The notes under the pieces: generated by a model
Told to the model about the DNA's origin: nothing
The model's input: only the letters and a program-made list of their open reading frames with translations
Databases searched by the model: none
Part shown: piece by piece, positions 43,252-52,850 of the stretch
How positions within the stretch are numbered: the first letter of the stretch is position 1
Layout: every line of letters starts with the position of its first letter
Assembly: GCA_947457075.1 (NCBI GenBank)
Contig: CANGUG010000006.1
Location: 84,258-148,257 of the forward strand
Source of the DNA: Bacteroidota bacterium
GTDB taxonomy: Bacteria; Bacteroidota; Bacteroidia; Chitinophagales; Chitinophagaceae
Direction of reading: 5' to 3'
Length of the DNA stretch: 64,000 nt
Program-made: the position numbers and the translations under genes

Positions 43252-45370
43252 TTCTTGGCTTAGGAGTCTTTTTTTTCTTTTTTTGAATTAATGCGGCACT
43301 ATCCTTACTCAGTTTATTTTTTGAAGGTTCTTTGGGTCCCTTCTTTTTCTTCGTTGTATCGGCAACCTTACGAATGGTATCAGGTACTATTTTCTTTGGT
43401 ATTGGTTTGTAATCAGCTACCATTTCCATATTCCAAACATCCCCCAATTCATCATTTTTATATTCTTCAATCTCATCCAAGCGCTGTGTTTTGTTCCGCT
43501 CATACCATTCTTTAATAGAACTAGGCATTAAGTCTTTATTAGCAAGTTCGTCACTTTTCTTTTTACTTTCACTAGTTAATGTATCGTTCAAGTATTTTTC
43601 CATTAGTAAAGTGCTAATAGGGCCTGCCCAAGTTGCACCATAACCAGCGTTCTCCACTACCACTGCTACAGCTACTTTGGGATTGTTCTTTGGAGCGAAA
43701 CAAACAAATATAGAATGGTTTTCACCATGTGGGTTTTGAGCAGTTCCTGTTTTTGCACAAAACTCATGACCTGGAACTGTTAATCCTTTAGCTGTTCCAT
43801 AAACAGTTACGTCGTGCATCCCTTCTTTAATTGCTGCATAAGCGGCACTTGAAATTTTGGTAACTGCTTGTTTGGTTCTAAATTTTGAAAGTAAAGCCTT
43901 GTCTTCATCGTCCTCATCTTCAATGCTATCTACAAAATGAGGGGTATAATAGTATCCTCCATTAGCAATAATCGCCATTGAATTGGCTAGTTGTAAAGGC
44001 GTAGCGGTCATTCTATCTTGACCAATTCCTAAAGTAAGCATATAGCAACTGTTCCATAGCTTCGGATTGCCAAAGTCTTTGTTGTACTGAGCTGTATCAG
44101 GTATATTCGCTTTATTTTCACTAGGCAAGTCAACTCCTAATTTTCTTCCTAAGCCAAAGCTATTGATATACTCTTTCCATTTAAGGTAGCCTAATTTTGC
44201 ATTACGGTATTTTGGATTGTCAATGGCCATTCTGAATACTTGTAAAAAATAGGAGTTGCAAGAATTTGCCAAAGCAATTTGTAAATTAGCAGCATGTCCT
44301 CCGTTGGAGTGGGTACATTTTCTTGGATCACCACAGGTATTGTAACTGCCATAACAATTGTAGCCATAGTTAGGTGTAATAAGCCCTTGATCAAGTGCAA
44401 TTAGTGCACCTAATGGTTTAAATGTGGAACCTGGAGGATATTGTCCTTTAATGGCACGGTTGTAAATTGGACGAGCCGTATCGGTTAATAAGCTTCCAAT
44501 TGTTTTTCTTCTTTGATTACCCGTTAATAAATTGGGATTATAACCAGGACTGGATGCCATTGCAATCACGCCACCAGTTTTTGGATTTATCACCACCGCA
44601 CTTCCAATTTTATGCTGCAATAATTTTTCGGCCAACTGTTGTACTTCTACATCCATACTGGTGTATAAATTTCTTCCTGCAACAGCAACAGTATCGAATT
44701 GTCCTTTTTCAAAAGCACCTTGAATTTTTCCTTTATTGTCTCTCAAAAATCTATTTACACCGCGCTGACCCATTAATACATTTTCGTATTGTTTTTCAAG
44801 TCCAGTCATGCCTGCATAATCACCCATCTCATATCCTTCCTCCTCATGTTTCTTTAAAAAATTAACATCTACTTCAGCAACATAACCCAATACATGGGCT
44901 GCTGTATTATAAGGATAGGTTCTAATGGAACGTTCAGATAATGAAAAGCCAGGAAAGCGATATAAGTTCTCAGTTAACTGTGCGTATAACTCTGGAGAAA
45001 GAAAAGGTTCAAAAATTCCCACTTTCACTCTGGAATTTTTAATAATCACGTCAACCATTCTTTTGTTGAACTCTTCCTTGTCAATTTTTAAAATAGCACA
45101 AAGTGCTGCGGTATCAACACCCCTAGCTTCATTGGGGATCACAACTAAGTCATAACTAATGCTATTTTCAAGCAATGCCCTTTTTTTGCGATCATAAATA
45201 ATTCCTCTATCAGGGTATATAATTTTTCTAAAAATGGCATTATTGTCTGCCGCTAATTTATATTTATTGGAAACAAGTTGCAAGCTCACTAACTGGCCAA
45301 TGATAATTAAAAAAACACTGCCAATGATTATTTGAATGATCCCACCACGATTTGAATTGTACAAAGCCAT
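43235..45370 (-). CDS. mrdA: Penicillin-binding protein 2, peptidoglycan transpeptidase (711 aa)
   Basis: Class B PBP for cylindrical growth, partner of RodA. A membrane anchor (about 8-28), pedestal domain with RDNKGKIQG and GYVAEV, then the transpeptidase domain: GSTFKPLGALIALDQG (SxxK, near 315), NSCNSYFLQVF (SxN) and CAKTGTAQNPHG (KTG). All catalytic motifs are intact, so it should bind beta-lactams. C-terminal tail is Lys-rich and disordered (KKKKGPKEPSK, about 680-711). It overlaps rodA and is 3 nt after mreD. Confidence 0.95.
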   Translation of the reverse strand: MALYNSNRGGIIQIIIGSVFLIIIGQLVSLQLVSNKYKLAADNNAIFRKIIYPDRGIIYDRKKRALLENSISYDLVVIPNEARGVDTAALCAILKIDKEEFNKRMVDVIIKNSRVKVGIFEPFLSPELYAQLTENLYRFPGFSLSERSIRTYPYNTAAHVLGYVAEVDVNFLKKHEEEGYEMGDYAGMTGLEKQYENVLMGQRGVNRFLRDNKGKIQGAFEKGQFDTVAVAGRNLYTSMDVEVQQLAEKLLQHKIGSAVVINPKTGGVIAMASSPGYNPNLLTGNQRRKTIGSLLTDTARPIYNRAIKGQYPPGSTFKPLGALIALDQGLITPNYGYNCYGSYNTCGDPRKCTHSNGGHAANLQIALANSCNSYFLQVFRMAIDNPKYRNAKLGYLKWKEYINSFGLGRKLGVDLPSENKANIPDTAQYNKDFGNPKLWNSCYMLTLGIGQDRMTATPLQLANSMAIIANGGYYYTPHFVDSIEDEDDEDKALLSKFRTKQAVTKISSAAYAAIKEGMHDVTVYGTAKGLTVPGHEFCAKTGTAQNPHGENHSIFVCFAPKNNPKVAVAVVVENAGYGATWAGPISTLLMEKYLNDTLTSESKKKSDELANKDLMPSSIKEWYERNKTQRLDEIEEYKNDELGDVWNMEMVADYKPIPKKIVPDTIRKVADTTKKKKGPKEPSKNKLSKDSAALIQKKKKKTPKPRNVNNT

Positions 45371-45373
45371 GAT

Positions 45374-45895
45374 TTATCTTTTTAACTTGCGTCGGTTCAT
45401 AACCAATTCTACAACAAAAATTAAAAGCACACTCATTAGGGAGGTGGCAAATACTTTTCCTAGGAAATAGGTAAAGTTTCCAAATTGCAACCACTCTAGA
45501 AGCACTAAATAAAAGTGATGTATAAAAGTTAAAATAAGAACATAAATAGCATAAGGTCCCCAGCCCATTGTACCAGCACTCGGCTCTTTATTAATTTCCT
45601 CTGAGGTTTCTTGGGCCAATAATAAATTAAGGATACTAGGCCTTACATATCCCATTAAACTGCCTGCTGCAGTGTGCAAGCCTGGTGTATTGGTAAATAG
45701 GTCCAAGCAAAAACCTAAGAAAAATCCAATTAGGGTAAGCGAAATTCTATTGGTACCAAAAGGTAGCCATAAAAGAAAAGTAAAATAAAGATAAGGAGTG
45801 ATGTATTGATGCAATGGAGGAATTTCATTCAAGATGATAATTTGTATCAACAAGAATAAAACAAAACGAATGCTATTTTTTAAAATATTATTCAT
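45374..45895 (-). CDS. mreD: Rod shape-determining protein MreD (173 aa)
   Basis: Small integral membrane protein of about five to six helices, part of the Mre elongation complex. Assigned by gene order between mreC and mrdA, size and the segment FFLGFCLDLFTNTPGLHTAAGSLMGY, which fits MreD. It overlaps mreC by 8 nt and precedes mrdA by 3 nt. Confidence 0.88.
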   Translation of the reverse strand: MNNILKNSIRFVLFLLIQIIILNEIPPLHQYITPYLYFTFLLWLPFGTNRISLTLIGFFLGFCLDLFTNTPGLHTAAGSLMGYVRPSILNLLLAQETSEEINKEPSAGTMGWGPYAIYVLILTFIHHFYLVLLEWLQFGNFTYFLGKVFATSLMSVLLIFVVELVMNRRKLKR

Positions 45896-46742
45896 TATTG
45901 GCCTCAGGTTTTTCTAATTGTTTTTGTTCATCCATTCTTTTATTCTCAACGATATAAACATACTCTAAATTGAAAAAATTAGTAGCAGCTTTTACATTTA
46001 AGGTTAAAAAATTACTCGAAGGATCTTTTAAGATATTCGTGACCTTGCCAATCATTAGTTGAGAGGGGAAGTTGGTTGAATAGGGGCTGGTTACAACGGT
46101 GTCGCCAATTTTTGGTGCAGCACTTTTTGAAATATTTTTAAGTACCAAAGTGTAGGGGTCTTCCCCTTCCCATTCAATGCTACCCGCTATCTTGTCTCTT
46201 TTTAACATTGCACTTACTTTGCTGTTTCGGTGCAATAGACTCATAATTTTACTGTAATTATCATTTACCTCAATAACAATACCTACAATGCTTCCGTCGG
46301 GACTGATGGCGGCCATGTCTTTTTTGATACCTTGATTGGCGCCTCTTTCAATCCAAACGTAATTCTTTTGTAAGGTAAATGTATTGCCTACCACTTTTGC
46401 TGGGTAGTAGTAAAACTTTCTAATTTTTTCAAGACTATCTTTTCTTAAAACAAGTGTACCTAATTTCTTACTTGTATCATATGCTGAGAAATTTTGCGTC
46501 AATTGATTTCTCAATAGCGCATTTTCGGCAATCAACTTTGCATTGGTTTCTTTCAAGTCAAAAAAGTAGGACCAGCTATTGTAGTACCTATTCACATTGC
46601 CCGCCAACTGATTGGTCCAAGACCCAAAAAATGCTTCATGAGATTTACTATAAGAAGACAACATGGTCAGTGATACTATTTGTAGTATCAAAAAAGTGAA
46701 AAAGGTAATGTTGTGTCTTATGAACCAAATGATATTCTTCAA
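45888..46742 (-). CDS. mreC: Rod shape-determining protein MreC (284 aa)
   Basis: Bitopic inner-membrane protein linking MreB to PBP2. One N-terminal helix (about 9-28), a coiled-coil (about 60-90, KETNAKLIAENALLRNQL) and two beta-barrel domains with GIVIEVNDNYSKIMSLLHRNSKVSAML, DTVVTSPYSTNFPSQLMIGKV and LNVKAATNFFNLEYVYIV, all family signatures. It lies 15 nt after mreB. Confidence 0.95.
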   Translation of the reverse strand: MKNIIWFIRHNITFFTFLILQIVSLTMLSSYSKSHEAFFGSWTNQLAGNVNRYYNSWSYFFDLKETNAKLIAENALLRNQLTQNFSAYDTSKKLGTLVLRKDSLEKIRKFYYYPAKVVGNTFTLQKNYVWIERGANQGIKKDMAAISPDGSIVGIVIEVNDNYSKIMSLLHRNSKVSAMLKRDKIAGSIEWEGEDPYTLVLKNISKSAAPKIGDTVVTSPYSTNFPSQLMIGKVTNILKDPSSNFLTLNVKAATNFFNLEYVYIVENKRMDEQKQLEKPEANNE

Positions 46743-46757
46743 GCGGGATAACTTTTT

Positions 46758-47783
46758 TTATCTCATGATGAAAGGGAAACGTTGGTAGTTTTTCAACGCA
46801 ATGCCTGTACCACGTACAACACTCTTTAGTGGATCTTCTGCAACGTGAACGGGCAATTTAATTTTTGCACTTAATCTTTTATCAAGACCACGTAACAATG
46901 AACCACCACCTGTGATGTATAAACCACGACGGTAAATATCCGCAGCTAATTCGGGAGGAGTTGTTTCTAAAGCTTTTAAGATGGCTTCTTCTATTTTGAA
47001 AATACTTTTATCCAATGCTTCTGCTACTTCTTGATATGACACCATAATTTGTTTTGGGATACCTGTTACCAAGTCTCTACCATTTACTGGCATATCATCA
47101 GGAGGATTGTCTAAATCTTTTAATGCAGCACCTACATGAATTTTAATTTGTTCTGCAGTTCGCTCACCAATTAATAAACTATGGTAACGTCTTAATGCTT
47201 CCATAATGTCTGCAGTGAATTCATCTCCAGCAACACGAATACTTTGATCACATACAATGCCTGCTAATGCAATCACCGTAATACCTGTAGTACCACCACC
47301 AATATCAATAATCATATTTCCTACTGGCTCTTCCACATCAATACCAATACCTAATGCAGCTGCCATTGGTTCATGAATCATATACACTTCCTTTGCGCCT
47401 GCTTGTTCAGCACTATCACGCACCGCTCTTTTTTCAACTTCGGTAATGGATGACGGAATACAAATAACCATTCTCCAACTTGGTGGGAACAATGGTTTTT
47501 TTGGATAAATCATTTTCATCAACTCACGAATCATTAATTCAGCAGCATTAAAGTCGGCAATTACACCGTCTTTTAAAGGACGAACTGTTTTAATACTCTC
47601 ATGTGTTTTTTCATGCATTAACAATGCTTTTTTACCAACACCTAAAACCTCTTTCATATTATTCCTGTTCAAGGCGATAATTGAAGGTTCATTCACTACT
47701 ACTTCATCATTGTGAATGATAAGTGTGTTTGCAGTACCCAAGTCCATTGCAATTTCTTGGGTGAAAAAGTTAAATAATCCCAT
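46758..47783 (-). CDS. mreB: Rod shape-determining actin homologue MreB (341 aa)
   Basis: MreB filament protein that guides side-wall synthesis; cytoplasmic, membrane-bound. Motifs: MDLGTANTLI (phosphate 1), IDIGGGTTGITVIAL (phosphate 2), MIHEPMAAALGIGI and GGGSLLRGLDKRL (adenosine), with RPLKDGVIADFN. Length and sequence are typical. First gene of the operon mreB-mreC-mreD-mrdA-rodA; a -7-like box GAATTTTG on the minus strand stands upstream. Presence of the whole operon indicates a rod-shaped cell. Confidence 0.97.
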   Translation of the reverse strand: MGLFNFFTQEIAMDLGTANTLIIHNDEVVVNEPSIIALNRNNMKEVLGVGKKALLMHEKTHESIKTVRPLKDGVIADFNAAELMIRELMKMIYPKKPLFPPSWRMVICIPSSITEVEKRAVRDSAEQAGAKEVYMIHEPMAAALGIGIDVEEPVGNMIIDIGGGTTGITVIALAGIVCDQSIRVAGDEFTADIMEALRRYHSLLIGERTAEQIKIHVGAALKDLDNPPDDMPVNGRDLVTGIPKQIMVSYQEVAEALDKSIFKIEEAILKALETTPPELAADIYRRGLYITGGGSLLRGLDKRLSAKIKLPVHVAEDPLKSVVRGTGIALKNYQRFPFIMR

Positions 47784-47890
47784 TATTCTTCAGTATTTTA
47801 ATATTCAAGTTGAATGTAGCAAAATTCACTTAAAATACTTGAACTACAAAGCTTTTTACTAAATGAATAAGAATAATTTTTTGGGCAAAA

Positions 47891-49177
47891 CTAGGCCCCG
47901 AATTCGTAGCCTATATCTTTTCTAAAATACATCCCTTCAAAATGGATTTTTGCAAGTGCATTTTGTGCATTTTTTACGGCTTCTTGAAGGGTGTTGCCTT
48001 GGGCAGTGGTTGTTAAAACACGGCCTCCTTTTGTAACAATTAAATTGCCCTCAAAACCAGTACCAGCTTGAAATACAAGTGTTCCAGGAACTGTTGCGGC
48101 CTCAGCTAATCCCAATATTTCAAAGTCCTTTTTGTAATGTCCTGGGTAACCTCCACTCACTGCCATCACCGTGGCAAATGCACTTGAATGGTATTCGATA
48201 TTGACGTCCTCCAAAGTGCCATTATCGGCGGCGGCCAATAAACTCACTAAATCGGTTTGTAAACGCGGTAGAATTACCTCGGTTTCGGGGTCCCCTAAAC
48301 GACAATTATACTCAATTACATAGGGGTCTCCACCACAATTCATTAACCCGAAGAATACAAATCCTTTATAAATAAGGTTTTCAGCCTGAATCCCCTGAAT
48401 AGTAGGCTTAATAATGCGCTCTTCCACTTTTTGCATAAAGCTTTCATCCATAAAGGGGACGGGGCTTACGCAGCCCATTCCGCCTGTATTAAGACCAGTA
48501 TCGCCTTCACCAATTCGCTTATAGTCCTTGGCATGGCCAATAATTTGATAGGTAGTCCCGTCGGTGAGGGCAAAAACACTTACTTCAATGCCCTCCAAAA
48601 ACTGCTCAATCACCACTTTGGCACTGGCTTCCCCAAATTGTTTGTGTTGGATCATTTCTTCAAAACTGGTAAGGGCCTCTTCCTGGGTAAATGCAATAAT
48701 CACCCCCTTTCCCGCAGCCAAGCCATCCGCTTTCAGCACAATGGGAAGGGAATGTGCTTTAATATAATCCACCCCTTGCGCATAATTATCCAAGGTAAAT
48801 TCAGCATAGGAGGCAGTTGGAATTCCATGCCTTTGCATAAAATGCTTACTAAATGCTTTGCTTCCTTCTAATTGTGCAGCTTCGGCCGAAGGGCCAATTA
48901 CATTCACGTGTTGGGTAGCTTCATCCTTCGCAAAAAAGTCATAAATCCCTTTCACCAATGGGTCTTCGGGGCCTACTACAATCATATCAATCGCATTTTC
49001 CAGCACTACTTTTTTTATTGCGTGAAAATCGTTTATTTGAATTTCGATATTGGTTCCAATACTTGCCGTGCCTGGGTTTCCGGGTGCTACAAATAAACGA
49101 CCACAGTGATGACTTTGCGCCATTTTCCAAGCCAATGCATGCTCTCTTCCACCACTACCAATAATTAAAATATTCAT
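47891..49177 (-). CDS. purD: Phosphoribosylamine-glycine ligase (428 aa)
   Basis: GAR synthetase, the second step of purine synthesis; joins glycine to phosphoribosylamine using ATP. ATP-grasp features: ILIIGSGGREHALAWKM (N-domain), PTASYAEF, VLKADGLAAGKGVIIA, VVIEQFLEGIEVSVFALTDG, TGLNTGGMGCVSPVPF, YNCRLGDPETEVILPRLQTD. Full length and normal. It lies 107 nt upstream of mreB on the same strand. Its -7-like box is at 49196-49203. Confidence 0.96.
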   Translation of the reverse strand: MNILIIGSGGREHALAWKMAQSHHCGRLFVAPGNPGTASIGTNIEIQINDFHAIKKVVLENAIDMIVVGPEDPLVKGIYDFFAKDEATQHVNVIGPSAEAAQLEGSKAFSKHFMQRHGIPTASYAEFTLDNYAQGVDYIKAHSLPIVLKADGLAAGKGVIIAFTQEEALTSFEEMIQHKQFGEASAKVVIEQFLEGIEVSVFALTDGTTYQIIGHAKDYKRIGEGDTGLNTGGMGCVSPVPFMDESFMQKVEERIIKPTIQGIQAENLIYKGFVFFGLMNCGGDPYVIEYNCRLGDPETEVILPRLQTDLVSLLAAADNGTLEDVNIEYHSSAFATVMAVSGGYPGHYKKDFEILGLAEAATVPGTLVFQAGTGFEGNLIVTKGGRVLTTTAQGNTLQEAVKNAQNALAKIHFEGMYFRKDIGYEFGA

Positions 49178-49195
49178 ATATATAGGTTTGCCCCA

Positions 49196-49203
49196 CGAAA
49201 GTA
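49196..49203 (-). promoter_or_regulatory. -7 box for purD
   Basis: Reads TACTTTCG on the minus strand, TAnnTTTG with one change, 18 nt before the purD ATG. Confidence 0.45.
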
Positions 49204-49248
49204 AAAATTATTGAAGGGATTTTATTAATTTGGGTCAATTAAATACAA

Positions 49249-50757
49249 ATGAATATGTCAGCAACAGCAGAAAAACATCCAAAAGGCTTGTACGTCTTAT
49301 TTGCAACAGAAATGTGGGAGCGATTTAACTATTATGGTATGCGTGCCATTTTGGTTTTGTTTTTAACCAAGGCGTTGCTTTTTGATAAGGTTTTTGCATC
49401 ACAGGTATATGGTAGTTATACAGGGTTAGTGTATTTAACGCCTTTATTAGGGGGTTATATTGCCGATAGGTATTGGGGAAATAATCGTTCCATTATTGCG
49501 GGTGGTTTGGTAATGGCCATTGGAGAGTTCTTTTTGTTTTTTTGTGGTAATTTTTATGATAATGCAGCCATCGCAACTCCTTTATTTTATATTGGATTAG
49601 GTTGTATGATTGCAGGCAACGGTTTTTTCAAGCCCAATATTTCCAGTATGGTAGGGCAATTGTATAAGAAAGGGGATTCAAAAATAGATGCTGCCTATAC
49701 GATATTTTATATGGGAATCAACACCGGTGGGGCGCTAGGTCCAATTGTATGTGGCTTTTTTGGCGACACAGGTTCAAAGGGTGATTTTAAGTGGGCCTTT
49801 TTAGCGGGGGGTATTGCGATGCTATTGAGTGTAATTACGCAAATGATATTTCAAAAAAAGTATTTAGTTGATACGGAAGGAGCGCCTATTGGGCAAGCAC
49901 CCGCCAATGCACCCAAGTTTTTTCAAAAACTACCAGTGATGGTTGGCTTTTTGTTTTTAATTTCTTTAATCACGGTCGCATTAGTCTATATAGACATTAA
50001 AGTAGTGAGTTATTTATTTTGGTTATTGCTTGCTTGTATTTTATTTATTGCATTTATTATTTTTTCAGATTCGACACTTAATATGATTGAAAAGAAAAAA
50101 GTGGCAGTGTTGTTCACCGTTTCTTTTTTTGTGATTTTCTTTTGGAGCGCCTTTGAACAAGCTGGGGCCTCCTTAACTTATTTTGCAGAAGAAAATACCG
50201 ATAGAAATTTGGGATTTTTTGAAGTGCCCACCAGCTTTTTTCAATCGCTCAATTCTATTTTTGTTGTCACTTTAGCACCTTTGGTAGCTTGGGTTTGGAT
50301 TAAATTAGGAAAAATCAACAAAGAGCCTTCTTCGCCTTTTAAAATGGCTATGGGATTAATGCTTTTAGCATTGGGTTATTTATGGATTGCAACCGGAGTG
50401 AATGGAGTAGGTGCTGGCGTTAAAGTAAGTATGATTTGGTTAGTAGGTATGTATATGATGCATACATTTGGAGAACTTTGCTTGTCTCCCATTGGCCTTT
50501 CCTTATTTAATAAATTAGCGCCGTTTAAATTTGCCTCTCTATTAATGGCAGTATGGTTTACAGCCAATGCATTTGCCAATAAATTAGCCGGTGTTTTCAG
50601 TGCCCTATATCCTGAAAATGGAAAAACAACTTCCTTTGTTGGGTATCAAATTACCAATTTGCATGAATTCTTTATGTTCTTTGTTTTCATGGCTGGCTTG
50701 GCATCTATTATTTTATTTTTCTTATCAAGGAAATTAAAAGGATTAATGGAAAACTAA
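49249..50757 (+). CDS. POT/PTR family peptide-proton symporter (502 aa)
   Basis: Proton-coupled oligopeptide transporter. The ExxER motif is EMWERFNYYGMRAILVLFLTKALL and the family loop GGYIADRYWGNNRSI is in place; 12-14 membrane helices; FSSM-type GNGFFKPNISSMVGQLY. It imports di- and tripeptides at the inner membrane. ATG at 49249 or 49255. Ends in a strong bidirectional terminator shared with acs. Confidence 0.95.
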   Translation: MNMSATAEKHPKGLYVLFATEMWERFNYYGMRAILVLFLTKALLFDKVFASQVYGSYTGLVYLTPLLGGYIADRYWGNNRSIIAGGLVMAIGEFFLFFCGNFYDNAAIATPLFYIGLGCMIAGNGFFKPNISSMVGQLYKKGDSKIDAAYTIFYMGINTGGALGPIVCGFFGDTGSKGDFKWAFLAGGIAMLLSVITQMIFQKKYLVDTEGAPIGQAPANAPKFFQKLPVMVGFLFLISLITVALVYIDIKVVSYLFWLLLACILFIAFIIFSDSTLNMIEKKKVAVLFTVSFFVIFFWSAFEQAGASLTYFAEENTDRNLGFFEVPTSFFQSLNSIFVVTLAPLVAWVWIKLGKINKEPSSPFKMAMGLMLLALGYLWIATGVNGVGAGVKVSMIWLVGMYMMHTFGELCLSPIGLSLFNKLAPFKFASLLMAVWFTANAFANKLAGVFSALYPENGKTTSFVGYQITNLHEFFMFFVFMAGLASIILFFLSRKLKGLMEN

Positions 50758-50781
50758 AAATCCATTGGTTTTATCTTATAT

Positions 50782-50820
50782 AAAAAAAGTCCCGTTGAAA
50801 TCAGCAACGGGACTTTTTTT
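50782..50820. terminator. Bidirectional terminator between POT gene and acs
   Basis: A perfect 16-bp stem (50782-50797 and 50805-50820) with core AGTCCCGTTG/CAACGGGACT and T7 on each strand. It lies 25 nt after the transporter and 12 nt after the convergent acs gene. Confidence 0.92.
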
Positions 50821-50832
50821 ATATATCATGTT

Positions 50833-52770
50833 TTACAACATTCCTTTCACTATTTCGTCCACCACAGCTGGGTCCAATAAAGTAGAAGTATCTCCTAAAT
50901 TTCTGGTTTCTCCTTCGGCCACTTTTCGTAAAATACGACGCATTATTTTTCCAGATCTTGTTTTTGGAAGTCCTGAAACAAATTGAATTTTATCAGGTTT
51001 CGCAATCGGTCCAATAATGCGTGTAACTGTTTGCAATATATCTTTTCGAATCATATCACTGCTGCCATGAGTGTCTTGATCATGGGAGCCGGTATAAATA
51101 ATATACGCGTAAATACCTTGTCCTTTAATATCGTGCGGATACCCTACCACGGCACTTTCTACCACCCCTGCGTGCATATTTATAGCATTTTCCACTTCGG
51201 CAGTGCCAATACGGTGACCACTTACATTTAATACATCATCCACGCGCCCAGTAATTCTAAATTGACCCTCTTCATTTTTTAAAGCGCCATCCCCTGTGAA
51301 ATATAGATTTTCATAAGTGGCAAAATAATTAGTGCGGCATCTTTCATGATCGCCATAAGTAGTGCGTAAAATGGAAGGCCATGCTTGAGTGATACATAAA
51401 TTACCGCGATACAATCCATCTTCCTTTTCGGTGATTTCATTTCCCTTTTCGTCCACTAAAATAGCTTTTACGCCAGGCATGGGATAAGTGGCCCAACCCG
51501 GTTTGCCAGGAGTGATACCTGCCATATTTGAAATCATCACGCCGCCTGTTTCCGTTTGCCACCAAGTGTCAACGATAGGACATTTTTTCTTTCCAATATG
51601 CTCATCATACCAATGCCAAGCTTCTTCATTAATGGGTTCTCCAACAGTACCTAATATTTTTAAACTACTTAAATCATGATCCTTTACTGGACCCAATCCA
51701 AAACTCATTAAGGAACGAATGGCTGTTGGTGCCGTGTATAAAATATTCACTTTAAATTTATCAATGATACCCCAAAAACGACCAGCATCGGGGAAAGTGG
51801 GAATGCCCTCAAACATTAAGGAAGTGCCTCCTGCGCTTAAAGGGCCATACACAATATAACTGTGCCCCGTAATCCAACCAATATCGGCGGTACAAAAGAA
51901 AATATCATTGGGTTGGTATTGAAATACATTTACAAAAGTATAGTTGGTGTACACCATATAACCCGCCACACTATGCACTACGCCTTTTGGTTTTCCTGTG
52001 GAACCAGAAGTGTATAAAATAAACAAAGGATCTTCGGCATCCATGGGGACAGGTGCCACCAATGGCAATGCCTGTGTTTCAACTTTTTTGATTTCGTCTT
52101 CCCACCAAACATCACGCTCTTTTAGCATGGAAACAGCGGTTCTAGTTCTTGTACACACAATAACACGCTTAACCGTATTGTTGCCAATTAAAGCATCATC
52201 AATAACACTTTTTAGTGGAATATCTTTTGCGCCTCTATAAGCACCATCACAAGTAACAATGTATTCGGCTTTGGCATCTTCTAAACGATCGGCAATACTT
52301 TGTGCACTAAATCCACCAAAAATGACACTGTGTATTGCACCGATGCGCGCGCAAGCCAATACTGCAATAGCGAGTTCTGGAATCATTCCCATATATACGC
52401 AAACACGATCGCCTTTTTGAACGCCATTATTTAATAGTACTTGTGCAAATTGACAAACCTTTAAATGCAATTGTTTATAGGTAATAACGCGATGATGTTC
52501 TTGCGGATCATTGGGTTCCCAAATGATCGCAGGGGTATCTCCATTTTTTTCCAAATGTCGGTCCAAACAATTTTCTGTAATATTTAATTGACCCCCTTTA
52601 AACCAGGCTACTTTGGGTGCAGAAAAATTCCACTCCAAAGTTGTATCCCATTTTTTTTGCCAGGTAAATGTTTCGGCAATTTCATTCCAAAACAATTCGG
52701 GGGTATCAATACTTTTTTGGTAGGCCTCATAGTATTGTTCAAGGCTTTTAATTTGATAAGGGTAGCTCAT
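50833..52770 (-). CDS. acs: Acetyl-coenzyme A synthetase (645 aa)
   Basis: AMP-forming acetate-CoA ligase. Motifs: ILYTSGSTGKPKGVVHSVAG (P-loop-like A3), VDTWWQTETGGVMIS (A5), YFTGDGALKNEEG (A7), RVDDVLNVSGHRIGT (A8) and the acetylatable Lys in KTRSGKIMRRILRK (A10). GGTSLMFEGIPTFPDAGRFW carries the Trp that limits the substrate to acetate. ATG at 52770 fits the family; a TTG two codons earlier is less likely. Divergent from an MFS carboxylate transporter, 80 bp apart, which may supply its substrate. Confidence 0.95.
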   Translation of the reverse strand: MSYPYQIKSLEQYYEAYQKSIDTPELFWNEIAETFTWQKKWDTTLEWNFSAPKVAWFKGGQLNITENCLDRHLEKNGDTPAIIWEPNDPQEHHRVITYKQLHLKVCQFAQVLLNNGVQKGDRVCVYMGMIPELAIAVLACARIGAIHSVIFGGFSAQSIADRLEDAKAEYIVTCDGAYRGAKDIPLKSVIDDALIGNNTVKRVIVCTRTRTAVSMLKERDVWWEDEIKKVETQALPLVAPVPMDAEDPLFILYTSGSTGKPKGVVHSVAGYMVYTNYTFVNVFQYQPNDIFFCTADIGWITGHSYIVYGPLSAGGTSLMFEGIPTFPDAGRFWGIIDKFKVNILYTAPTAIRSLMSFGLGPVKDHDLSSLKILGTVGEPINEEAWHWYDEHIGKKKCPIVDTWWQTETGGVMISNMAGITPGKPGWATYPMPGVKAILVDEKGNEITEKEDGLYRGNLCITQAWPSILRTTYGDHERCRTNYFATYENLYFTGDGALKNEEGQFRITGRVDDVLNVSGHRIGTAEVENAINMHAGVVESAVVGYPHDIKGQGIYAYIIYTGSHDQDTHGSSDMIRKDILQTVTRIIGPIAKPDKIQFVSGLPKTRSGKIMRRILRKVAEGETRNLGDTSTLLDPAVVDEIVKGML

Positions 52771-52795
52771 ATTCAATCGTTATAAATAGATATCC

Positions 52796-52803
52796 CAAAT
52801 TTA
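52796..52803 (-). promoter_or_regulatory. -7 box for acs
   Basis: Reads TAAATTTG on the minus strand, a perfect TAnnTTTG box, 25 nt before the ATG at 52770. Confidence 0.55.
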
Positions 52804-52850
52804 CCTTTTTTACGCATAAATATTTAACTTGAATTTTAACTGCAAAAACA